A stretch of DNA of 64,000 bases from NCBI GenBank assembly GCA_963545485.1, contig CAUUJG010000007.1, forward strand, positions 1 to 64,000, in the 5' to 3' direction. Source of the stretch: CAUTUX01 sp963545485. Lineage in GTDB: Bacteria; Bacillota; Clostridia; Christensenellales; CAG-917. Below are positions 32,120 through 40,526 of this stretch, piece by piece. A program made the position numbers and the translations under genes. Below the pieces are notes generated by a model. That model saw only the letters and a program-made list of their open reading frames with translations. It had not been told where the DNA came from and ran no database searches. Each line of letters begins with the position of its first letter. The first letter of the stretch is position 1.

Positions 32120-35100
32120 TTACTTTTTTGGCTTTATTATAAATGATACTGTATGCTCTTGATTTGGTAAAATTTTATACTGCTTTTTAACACATGCGAG
32201 AGCTGGTATATCACCGCCTACACCTTTTTGCATTCCATCGATAGATATTTCTAACAAATCATTATCATGATTTAATTGATGTAAATGTGTAGCCTTTTCT
32301 AAATCTTCCATAGAATAATTATGAGCTGTAAATTCAAATGGCTTGCTTACTGCCTCTATGCAAATTCCATTATCACCACCAATTTCTAAATATCTTACAT
32401 CTGTATGATTACCATTTTCCTGCGGAACAACATATTCGTGCTGAAAATCTTCCACTTTACCCTCATATATACCAAGATGTGCAGAATATTTTCTGTCACA
32501 ATAGTTTTCATGTGGTCCTCTACCAAAAAATTTAATTTGATTATCCAATCTAGTTTTAAATCTAAATCCATATTTTGGTAACGAATAAAAATTATTTTTA
32601 CACATTAGTTCAACAAGTATTCCTTCTTCTACTGCAGTATACTTAGCTTGAATTTTAGAGAACCTTATTCCACTTCTCCATGATGCCTGATAGGAATTCT
32701 TGTTTAATATTTGCTTTGTTAAGACTAGTTCCTTAACTGCATTTTTGAAAAACACTTTTCCAAACCATTTTATTAAGAATCTAGGTAAATTCTTTGAATC
32801 ATCATTATCTATAGGAGCTCTAAAGAAATTTAAAATCAAGCTATGTTCAAGAATTTGTTTATCATTTATTTTAATAAATTCTATAAAACCTGTGGATTTA
32901 TTTATGGCTGCAGTAATTTTGTTTGAATTTAAAAATACATAATCATCATCCTGTGTTGATTTTGTACTCTTTTGTTCATGAACTGTTTTTGATTTAAAAT
33001 CTTTAATAATTATTTGTTCACTCGCTACAGGATGTCCTTTTTTATATATAAATTCATCAGCCTTATACTTCGCATATAGATTTATATATACTTCATTTTC
33101 ATTTACTTTTGATAAATCAAACGGAATGTCAACCAATACTTTTGACATTGGTGGTATAGCTGGAACATTTAATGTTTTTGTTTGTACAACATTACCATCA
33201 ACTAATAATTCTGCTGAATATTCAAATTTACTTGCATCTGTAAATAAATATTCATTTGTAATTTCGATTTTATTATTAACAATTTTAAACTGAACCTGCT
33301 GATATACTTTTATTACCTCATACATGGATGGATTAAAAGAACGATCAGGTTTCACTATTCCATTACAAGCAAATGTTCCATCATTTGGTTCATCTCCCCA
33401 ATCACCACCATATGTCCATTCAATTTTACCATCAGGCAAAATACGTTTTATTGATTGATCAGCAAAATCCCAAATATATCCACCACATAATTGATCAGAC
33501 TGTTTGAATTTATCCCAATAATCTTTAAAATTACCTAGGCTATTACCCATAGCATGTGCATATTCACATAATACAAATGGCAAGTTTTTATACATAGCAG
33601 GAGTTAATCTAGAGCCTGCAGGCTGATATAAAGCTTGAGAATGTATATGTGGTTTCTTTTCTAAAATATCATCTATTTTTTCTAATCTAGTATACATTTC
33701 ACTTAACATGTCTGTATATTTCATTTTTAAATCTGACTCATAATGTACAGGTCTGTTATCAAGTTCTTTGGCACGCTTGTACATACTTGCAAAAGATTTA
33801 CCATTACCAGCTTCATTACCAATTGACCAAAATAATATTGAAGGATGATTTCTGAATCGCATTACCATATTTTCCATACGCCATGTTGTCTGTTCAATCC
33901 AATATGGAACATTTCCAGGATAACGAATTGCAAGACCATGTGTTTCAAGATTATTTTCAGACATTACCATAATGCCGTACTTATCACACAAATCATAAAA
34001 ATGTCTTGTATTTGGATAATGAGAGGTTCTTACGCTATTTATATTATTTCTTTTTAACAACAGTATATCTTGTTCTGTTATTTCTTTAGGAACTGCATGC
34101 CCATAATCAGGATGGAATTCATGTCTATTCACACCACGAATCTTAAGTATTTTTCCATTTAATTTTATTGTTGCCGGCTTATCTCCTATAGATGGAACAA
34201 CTTCCACTTTTCTGAATCCAAAATTTAAAACTCTAGAATCTAAAAATTTATTATTATCATCGTAAATAGTTAATAATAATTTATACAAATATGGATTTTC
34301 TGCACTCCAAAGTTTAATATCTATTAGATCTTCTTCAACTCTAAATATTTTTTTATCTGTATCGTTTAAACTGCCTACTTCTTTTTCAACTGAAATTAAC
34401 TCCTTTTTACCATCAATTAACTTCAACACAGCTTTACCGTTTATTAACTTGGTTCCTTTATTTCTTACAACGAAATCAACTAAAAGCCTTGGCTTAGTCA
34501 AATCTTCACTCTGAAAGTCAGATCTTGCATATATGTCACGTACATATATTTTAGGGATAAAAATAAGATTAACATCCCTAAATAGACCTGATAATCTCCA
34601 CATATCCTGATCTTCAAGATAACTACCAGTACAATACTGATATACAAGAATTTTAACTTGATTTTTACCAATTTTTAGATATTTTGTTATGTCATATTCT
34701 TGATAATCAAATGATGATTCTGAATATCCTACAAAATTTCCATTGATATATAGTTCTGCTGATGAGTTCGCCGCAAAATTTATTGAAACATTATCGTCAA
34801 GATTCTCAATCTCAAAATCTCTCATATATAGTCCACAAGAGTTTTTATATGGATTTATATAAGGCATTTTTCCTTTTGTATTAATTGCTAAAGGATATCT
34901 AATATTTGTATATTGTGGTATTCCATATCCTTTAAGTTGCCAATTTGATGGGACCTTGATTTTGTCCCACTCATTAGGATTCATTGTTTTTAAAACAACT
35001 GATTGAAAAAATTTAAAATTCCAATCACCATTTAATGACAGTATCTTTTCGTTTCCTTTCTCATCAATCGGAAATCCGGCTCCATGCTTTTTTGATAAAT

Positions 35101-35140
35101 TCAAACCATAAATGTTTTTATCATTAAAGTATGTGCTCAT
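32120..35140 (-). CDS. lacZ: Beta-galactosidase, glycoside hydrolase family 2 (LacZ type)
   Basis: Hydrolyses terminal beta-galactosides such as lactose. At 1006 residues it is similar in length to E. coli LacZ. The order is: jelly-roll (WNFKFF, YMRDFEI, about 30-190), immunoglobulin-like domain, TIM barrel with GVNRHEFHPDYGHAV, RTSHYPN and acid/base Glu in SIGNEAGNG (about 443). The nucleophile Glu follows in LCEYAHAMGNSLGNF (about 527), then the C-terminal beta-sandwich with GRGPHENYCDR. There is no signal peptide, so it is cytoplasmic. Its start overlaps the preceding zinc-ribbon gene by four bases (ATGA), tying it translationally to a housekeeping operon. No transporter or lac-type regulator is adjacent. 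Confidence 0.96.
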   Translation of the reverse strand: MSTYFNDKNIYGLNLSKKHGAGFPIDEKGNEKILSLNGDWNFKFFQSVVLKTMNPNEWDKIKVPSNWQLKGYGIPQYTNIRYPLAINTKGKMPYINPYKNSCGLYMRDFEIENLDDNVSINFAANSSAELYINGNFVGYSESSFDYQEYDITKYLKIGKNQVKILVYQYCTGSYLEDQDMWRLSGLFRDVNLIFIPKIYVRDIYARSDFQSEDLTKPRLLVDFVVRNKGTKLINGKAVLKLIDGKKELISVEKEVGSLNDTDKKIFRVEEDLIDIKLWSAENPYLYKLLLTIYDDNNKFLDSRVLNFGFRKVEVVPSIGDKPATIKLNGKILKIRGVNRHEFHPDYGHAVPKEITEQDILLLKRNNINSVRTSHYPNTRHFYDLCDKYGIMVMSENNLETHGLAIRYPGNVPYWIEQTTWRMENMVMRFRNHPSILFWSIGNEAGNGKSFASMYKRAKELDNRPVHYESDLKMKYTDMLSEMYTRLEKIDDILEKKPHIHSQALYQPAGSRLTPAMYKNLPFVLCEYAHAMGNSLGNFKDYWDKFKQSDQLCGGYIWDFADQSIKRILPDGKIEWTYGGDWGDEPNDGTFACNGIVKPDRSFNPSMYEVIKVYQQVQFKIVNNKIEITNEYLFTDASKFEYSAELLVDGNVVQTKTLNVPAIPPMSKVLVDIPFDLSKVNENEVYINLYAKYKADEFIYKKGHPVASEQIIIKDFKSKTVHEQKSTKSTQDDDYVFLNSNKITAAINKSTGFIEFIKINDKQILEHSLILNFFRAPIDNDDSKNLPRFLIKWFGKVFFKNAVKELVLTKQILNKNSYQASWRSGIRFSKIQAKYTAVEEGILVELMCKNNFYSLPKYGFRFKTRLDNQIKFFGRGPHENYCDRKYSAHLGIYEGKVEDFQHEYVVPQENGNHTDVRYLEIGGDNGICIEAVSKPFEFTAHNYSMEDLEKATHLHQLNHDNDLLEISIDGMQKGVGGDIPALACVKKQYKILPNQEHTVSFIIKPKK

Positions 35141-35865
35141 TTATTTTCCTCCATAACTAATAGCATATGACAGCTTTCACACTCTACTAGCTCACCCTGT
35201 TTTAATTTATTCTTAGAATCTGGTGAAATTTCAAGTGAACAATGTCTACAATGACCACAATCATATTGAATAACTGCTACAACCATGCCAGTATTTTTAT
35301 TATTATTTTTTGCTTCTATTTTTTTTCTATCATAAATATCTAATTGTTGTTTTGGAACTTTCTTTCTTAGTGCTACAATCTCTTCCTCAATTTGTTTAAT
35401 TTTTCCTTTTACTTTTTGTGTTAAAGTTAAAATTTGTTGTTCATTTGCTTTAATATATTCTTGATAAATCTTTATTTTTTCTACAGATAAAATTGTATCT
35501 TTTAATTTTGCAAGTAAATCTTCATTTTTTTTAATTTGGTCAAAATTTTTAACTATAATATCTTTTTCTTTAATTATTTCATTCAAACAATTTTTTAGTT
35601 CTTTAATTGAATCCGCATTCGATATTTTTTTTAATAATTCTTCGTATTTCTTTTGATATTCAACAAGATTCTTTTCTATTTCTTCTAAAAAATTATTATG
35701 ATTTGTATTATTTTCATCTAAGTTTTTTTTATGTTTTTCATCATTAATTAAAGCAGTTTTACATCTATAAAATGAATTTAAATTTTTATCTCCTTTTACT
35801 GCATCATTGAATTTAATTAATTCAATCTCCTTTGTTTGATAATCTAGTAAAGCTTGGTATTTCAT
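35137..35865 (-). CDS. Coiled-coil protein with C-terminal C4 zinc ribbon (COG1579 type)
   Basis: About residues 1-185 are a long charged coiled coil; about 195-240 are a zinc ribbon with CGHCRHCSLEI and VECESCHMLL (paired CxxC motifs). This is the COG1579 architecture, annotated as possible nucleic-acid binding; no reaction is known. It usually sits beside nif3 and trmK, as here. It starts 11 bases after nif3 and overlaps the lacZ start by four bases. Confidence 0.88.
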   Translation of the reverse strand: MKYQALLDYQTKEIELIKFNDAVKGDKNLNSFYRCKTALINDEKHKKNLDENNTNHNNFLEEIEKNLVEYQKKYEELLKKISNADSIKELKNCLNEIIKEKDIIVKNFDQIKKNEDLLAKLKDTILSVEKIKIYQEYIKANEQQILTLTQKVKGKIKQIEEEIVALRKKVPKQQLDIYDRKKIEAKNNNKNTGMVVAVIQYDCGHCRHCSLEISPDSKNKLKQGELVECESCHMLLVMEENK

Positions 35866-35876
35866 TTTGTAGCTCC

Positions 35877-36611
35877 TTATATAATTTTATATGGTTTATT
35901 TGAATTTGCTCTTTTAACTGGCACTTCAACACTTTTAAGTATATCATAGACAATACTTTCAAACGGCAATTCACTAGAAAAATGAGAAAATTCTATTAAT
36001 GCCAATTTAGTAGCTTCTATCCAGTAGTTATGTTTTATTTCAGATGTAACGAATACATCACATACTTCTTCAGCATGTGCGAAGGATTCAGCACTCATAC
36101 CGGAACCAGTACATAAATATACAGTTGAAACATTTTTTCGAAAATCACCTTTTATTTTTAAAATATCTTCAGAAATAATTTCTTTAATTTTAAAAGCAAA
36201 ATCTTTAAGTAATGTTGTCTTTATTGAAAAAATAATTCCTTCTTGTGCCTTTATAATATTAAAAGCTCCTAACTTATCTGCGATATAATTATTCATACTT
36301 CTGCTACAATTATCAAAATTTGTATGTGCAGAATATACTGAAATATTATTTTGAATTAATTTAATTATACTTTTGTTTGATTCATTAATTTTTTTAAGAC
36401 ATTTAAAAATTACAGGATGATGCGTAATGATTAAATTCAAATTATTTTTAATCGCAAAATCTACACTACTTTCATCACAATCTAAAGAAATAAGTATCCC
36501 AGAAACTTCATTTTTTTTATCACCAATTAATAAACCAACATTATCCCATTCCTCAGCAAGGTTTACTGGTGCAACTTTTTCTAATTGATTAATTACATCT
36601 TCAACATACAT
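35877..36611 (-). CDS. Nif3-like dinuclear metal centre protein (YqfO/GTP cyclohydrolase I type 2 family)
   Basis: Visible motifs are PVNLAEEWDNVGLLIGD (about residues 15-31), THHPVIFKCL with two metal-binding histidines (about 63-72), SAHTNFDN, and a C-terminal VFVTSEIKHN then FSHFSSE in which the His and Glu complete the dinuclear site. It lacks the long PII-like insert of the larger family members. The biochemical role is unsettled. It begins three bases after trmK, and this pairing is widely conserved in Firmicutes. Confidence 0.93.
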   Translation of the reverse strand: MYVEDVINQLEKVAPVNLAEEWDNVGLLIGDKKNEVSGILISLDCDESSVDFAIKNNLNLIITHHPVIFKCLKKINESNKSIIKLIQNNISVYSAHTNFDNCSRSMNNYIADKLGAFNIIKAQEGIIFSIKTTLLKDFAFKIKEIISEDILKIKGDFRKNVSTVYLCTGSGMSAESFAHAEEVCDVFVTSEIKHNYWIEATKLALIEFSHFSSELPFESIVYDILKSVEVPVKRANSNKPYKII

Positions 36612-36614
36612 GAT

Positions 36615-37229
36615 CTATTTTAAAATGCTATCCAGTTCTGCAATAACTTCATTTAATGAATCTTTATTAATTTGCTTTAGTAAGGTTCTTTTGTATTTTA
36701 AATATTCTATTGTTGATGGTTCTGTTTTATAGAACTTTCCATATTTAATTTGTAAATTATCAAGAATCTCTGCCCCTCTTGTAGCTTTAATTATTGGATA
36801 CCATTTTCTATTAAAGAATAACATTTCATCAACATCTATTTTATATCCTTTTTGTATCAGTTTTTCTCTAACAATTTCTGAATGTGTATTTGGTGATAAA
36901 ATATAGCAACCAAAATTTTTATTTGCAGATATAATTTCTGCAATTAAGTCTCCACCCATTCCAGCAATAACTATACACTCAACTTCATCATCTCTAATTA
37001 CATCAAGTCCGTTACCTAAACGAGTCTCTACTTTATTCATTAAATCGTTTTCTTTTAAAAGCTTAATAGTTTTAGCAAGGCACTTTTCATTTATGTCTGT
37101 TGCAATTATTTTTGAACAATCATCACTTTTATATGCAACAAGCTTACCATGATCACATCCTATATCAGCAAAACTGTTAAATGTTATTAAATCTGCAATT
37201 TTTTTTAATCTTTCATCCAATTTAAACAT
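36615..37229 (-). CDS. trmK: tRNA (adenine22-N1)-methyltransferase TrmK
   Basis: A class I SAM methyltransferase that makes m1A22 in tRNA. Motif I is FADIGCDHGKLVAYK (about residues 19-33), followed by KIIATDINEKCL, GNGLDVI and the characteristic IVIAGMGGDLIAEII. A C-terminal helical domain completes the 204 residues. It overlaps the rpoD end by eight bases, matching the usual rpoD-trmK-nif3 order of Firmicutes. Confidence 0.95.
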   Translation of the reverse strand: MFKLDERLKKIADLITFNSFADIGCDHGKLVAYKSDDCSKIIATDINEKCLAKTIKLLKENDLMNKVETRLGNGLDVIRDDEVECIVIAGMGGDLIAEIISANKNFGCYILSPNTHSEIVREKLIQKGYKIDVDEMLFFNRKWYPIIKATRGAEILDNLQIKYGKFYKTEPSTIEYLKYKRTLLKQINKDSLNEVIAELDSILK

Positions 37230-38721
37230 TGAAATCCTCCAATTTTTTTGTCTTTGCCGGCGATTTAAGCTTTTTAATAGCTTTTGCCTCTATCTGCCTT
37301 ATTCTTTCTCTTGTAACATTAAATACATGTCCTACTTCTTCAAGAGTTCTTGTATGTCCATCATCAAGTCCATATCTCAGCCTCAAAACCTTCTCTTCAC
37401 GAGCTGTTAATGTTTTTAATACTTCCATAAGCCGTTCACGCAACAACTTATGTTCAGCTGCCTCAACAGGTGAAATTGCTGAATGATCCTCAACGAAATC
37501 ACCAATATGGCTATCATCTTCCTCACCTATAGGAGTTTCTAATGAAAGTGGGTCTTGATTTATTTTCTGTATTTCAATTACTTTTTCAACTGGAATTCCC
37601 ATTTTTTCTGCAATCTCTTCTTGAGTTGGTTCTCTATTTAACTCTTGAGTTAATGCTCTTATTGTTCTTGCTTGTTTATTGATTGTTTCAACCATGTGAA
37701 CCGGAATTCTAATTGTTCTTGATTGATCTGCTATTGCTCTTGTGATTGCCTGTCTGATCCACCATGTTGCATATGTTGAAAACTTAAACTCTTTTTTATA
37801 ATCAAATTTTTCAACTGCCTTCATTAAACCGCCATTCCCTTCTTGTATTAAATCAAGGAAAGACATTCCTCTACCAGTCCACTTTTTTGCTAAAGAAACA
37901 ACGAGACGTAAGTTCGCTTCTATAAGACGTTTCCTCGCTTCCTCATCTCCAGCTTCAATTCTCATTGCAAGTTCTTTTTCTTGTTCTTTTGTTTTTAAAA
38001 GTTCGACTTGCCCTATTTCAGTTAAATAAAGTTTAACTGAATCATCTACATATCTATCTAAATTCATATTTGGATCTTGAAAATCTATCTTTGTAGGCAC
38101 TTCATCTTCTACAATTGTCATGCCTTTATTCTTAAATGCGGAATAAATATATTCCATTTCATCAACATCAGGATTGAACTTTTCTAATCTCAAATTAATT
38201 TCAAATAATGTAATTGAGTTTGTTGCCTTTGCTATTTCATATAATTTTTTTATCTCTTGAAGAAACTTTTTATTTCCTTTTCCATATTTATCAATTTCAT
38301 CTAAATCAAGATCTGAAAATAAAAATTCTTCTGGTGCAATTTCTTGTCCAACTGCTATTCTTGAAGTTTCTGTAAAATTATTCTTCAAAATTTCCTTTGT
38401 TTTTTCTTCACTAATACCTATAAATGAATTAAGTGTTGGAATTTCACTTAATCTATTTTGTGCACTTTTTTTACTAATTTTTTTTGTTTTTTTTACAGAT
38501 TTAGTACTTTCACTCTTGGTATCAATTTTAATTTCACGCAAAATTTTTTGAATTGATTGTTTTTCAGCCGCTACTTCTTCAATAAGATTTTCATTTTTTC
38601 CCTTTTCTATTACTTCTTGATTCTTGGTTTTAATATCTTTCACATCTTTATTATTAATAGAAAAACCTTTATCCTCTAAAATTATATCTAAAGCTGTTAA
38701 TTTCTTTTTATCTGTCATCAT
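37222..38721 (-). CDS. rpoD: Primary RNA polymerase sigma factor (RpoD/SigA)
   Basis: The C-terminal two thirds show regions 1.2 (DDSVKLYLTEIGQVELL), 2 (NLRLVVSLAKKWTGRGMSFLDLIQEGNGGLMKAVEKFDYKKEFKFSTYATWWIRQAI, abridged), 3 and 4 (LTAREEKVLRLRYGL, VTRERIRQIEAKAIKKL). The first 200 or so residues are a Lys/Glu-rich, less conserved extension. At 499 residues it is longer than the SigA of Bacillus. AGAGGAT precedes tandem ATGs at 38721 and 38718; either may be used. It lies 12 bases after dnaG. This sigma factor should read the TTGACA/TATAAT promoters seen throughout the window. Confidence 0.97.
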   Translation of the reverse strand: MMTDKKKLTALDIILEDKGFSINNKDVKDIKTKNQEVIEKGKNENLIEEVAAEKQSIQKILREIKIDTKSESTKSVKKTKKISKKSAQNRLSEIPTLNSFIGISEEKTKEILKNNFTETSRIAVGQEIAPEEFLFSDLDLDEIDKYGKGNKKFLQEIKKLYEIAKATNSITLFEINLRLEKFNPDVDEMEYIYSAFKNKGMTIVEDEVPTKIDFQDPNMNLDRYVDDSVKLYLTEIGQVELLKTKEQEKELAMRIEAGDEEARKRLIEANLRLVVSLAKKWTGRGMSFLDLIQEGNGGLMKAVEKFDYKKEFKFSTYATWWIRQAITRAIADQSRTIRIPVHMVETINKQARTIRALTQELNREPTQEEIAEKMGIPVEKVIEIQKINQDPLSLETPIGEEDDSHIGDFVEDHSAISPVEAAEHKLLRERLMEVLKTLTAREEKVLRLRYGLDDGHTRTLEEVGHVFNVTRERIRQIEAKAIKKLKSPAKTKKLEDFNV

Positions 38722-38733
38722 ATCCTCTTAATT

Positions 38734-40443
38734 TTAATGTATTTCAATATTTTTTTCTAATAATTTTTTTCGTTTATACTTAGTAGACAAATTCTTTAAA
38801 ATTCTATTATATGTTGATTCTTGATTATGAAGATCACGACATTCTATATCCTCATTTTTTTCTTCTTTAAAAGTGTCTGATTTAAAAAGTTTATTTAACA
38901 TTTCAGTATAATCGTTAAAATCATCACCATACGACTGAAATGTGTCATACAACTTATTTGCAAGCTCTGCCTTTGGTAACGAGTAATTATTCAAAACAAA
39001 CTTAAATAATTCTTGACTAAATAAATCAGAAAAATATTCTGTTTTTATCTGTTTCATATCTATGAATGGTAACTTCATTAACATATATTTCAATAAGACT
39101 TGTTCTTCTTTCAGTTGTTTGTTTTGTTCTTTTTCTAATGTAGTTTTAGGTAACCCTTGAGATGTCGCTACATTTTTCTTTAAATCGGCTATGTTGATAT
39201 TATAATCTTTAAAAATCTGACGAGCGAGATTACCAGCAATTTCATTTGGTAATTTTTCAAAAATATTTTCATTCAACCTACTAGCAAAAACCATTTTATC
39301 GTTATAATTTTCAATACTAAGCCCTTCTTTCTGTCTATTTATCAGAAAATCAATAGCTCCAATTGCAGATTTAATTTTATTTAAAAAATATTCTTTCCCA
39401 AATTTTCTGACAGTATCATCAGGATCTAAACCATAGTCCAATGTGATGACTTTTGGAAATAAACCTGCTTCATATAGACTTGGTAAATTATTTGTTGCTG
39501 CTTTTTGTCCGGCTTCGTCTCCGTCATAACAAACAATAACATTATTAGCTAAACGCTTAATTTCATTACATTGTGAAAGTTTTAAAGCCGTTCCCATTCC
39601 TGCTACAGCATTTTTAATTCCTACAGATCCTAATGCAATTACATCCATATAACCTTCAACTAAAATTATTTCATCTATATTGTTTTGTGCACTTCGTTCT
39701 TTTCTAATATAATTTGCACCAAAAACTATATTTCCCTTTTTAAACAAAGCGGTGTCACCGCTATTAATATATTTACCACCCTCATGATTTTCTTTGTATT
39801 TTCTACCACCAAATGCAACACATTCATTTCTGCTATTAAATATTGGAACAATAATTCTTTCAGCGAAAAAATCAGTATTGTAATTAGTAATGACACCACA
39901 ATCAATAAGATCTTTTGTAAGATACCCTTTTCTATTTAAGTAATTAAACAAAGAAGTTTTATCTGGTGACAAACCAATTGAATAGTATTTTCTTACTTCT
40001 TGAGTGATACCTCTACTTTCTAAATATCTAATTGCTTCTTCTGAACCAGGAGAATTCAGATTCTCTAGATAAAATAATCGAGTTTCATCCATTATTTTTT
40101 TTAAAGCTTCAGTACGTTCATAATTTTCTTGCGATGAAAATCTACTTGTAAATTTTGGAATATCAACATTGTATTTTTTCGCCAAAATCTTAATAGCTTC
40201 CATAAAACTTACTGATTCATACTGCATTATGAAAGTTATGGCATTACCAGATGCTTGACATCCAAAACAATGATAGTAACCTTCACTATTTATACAGAAT
40301 GATTCATCACTTTCATTATGAAATGGACATTTAGCAAAAAATCTAACACCTTTTTTTTTAATAGGAATATAATCAGCTATTACATCGGCTAAATTCACTC
40401 TTGATAATAAATTTTGCTTAAAACTATTAAAATCCTCTGCCAT
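38734..40443 (-). CDS. dnaG: DNA primase DnaG
   Basis: Makes RNA primers at the replication fork. An N-terminal CHC2 zinc finger (CPFHNESDESFCINSEGYYHCFGC, abridged; about residues 38-63) is followed by the RNA polymerase core with IVPIFNSRNECVAFGGR. The TOPRIM segment is ILVEGYMDVIAL and then VICYDGDEAGQKAA. The C-terminal DnaB-binding region is weakly conserved, as usual. At 569 residues it is full length. It is the first gene of the dnaG-rpoD-trmK-nif3 run; the start ATG follows AAAGGGAT. Confidence 0.97.
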   Translation of the reverse strand: MAEDFNSFKQNLLSRVNLADVIADYIPIKKKGVRFFAKCPFHNESDESFCINSEGYYHCFGCQASGNAITFIMQYESVSFMEAIKILAKKYNVDIPKFTSRFSSQENYERTEALKKIMDETRLFYLENLNSPGSEEAIRYLESRGITQEVRKYYSIGLSPDKTSLFNYLNRKGYLTKDLIDCGVITNYNTDFFAERIIVPIFNSRNECVAFGGRKYKENHEGGKYINSGDTALFKKGNIVFGANYIRKERSAQNNIDEIILVEGYMDVIALGSVGIKNAVAGMGTALKLSQCNEIKRLANNVIVCYDGDEAGQKAATNNLPSLYEAGLFPKVITLDYGLDPDDTVRKFGKEYFLNKIKSAIGAIDFLINRQKEGLSIENYNDKMVFASRLNENIFEKLPNEIAGNLARQIFKDYNINIADLKKNVATSQGLPKTTLEKEQNKQLKEEQVLLKYMLMKLPFIDMKQIKTEYFSDLFSQELFKFVLNNYSLPKAELANKLYDTFQSYGDDFNDYTEMLNKLFKSDTFKEEKNEDIECRDLHNQESTYNRILKNLSTKYKRKKLLEKNIEIH

Positions 40444-40465
40444 GTAACTAACAATCCCTTTATAT

Positions 40466-40500
40466 TTTAAAAGCCATCTAATTATTAAATGGCTTTTAAA
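40466..40500 (-). terminator. ppdK terminator
   Basis: A 12-bp perfect inverted repeat, TTTAAAAGCCAT (40466-40477) and ATGGCTTTTAAA (40489-40500), lies between the ppdK stop and the dnaG start. On the minus strand it ends in CTTTTAAAA, a short T run. Confidence 0.7.
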
Positions 40501-40526
40501 TTCAGTAACTAAGTATAATTAATTGC

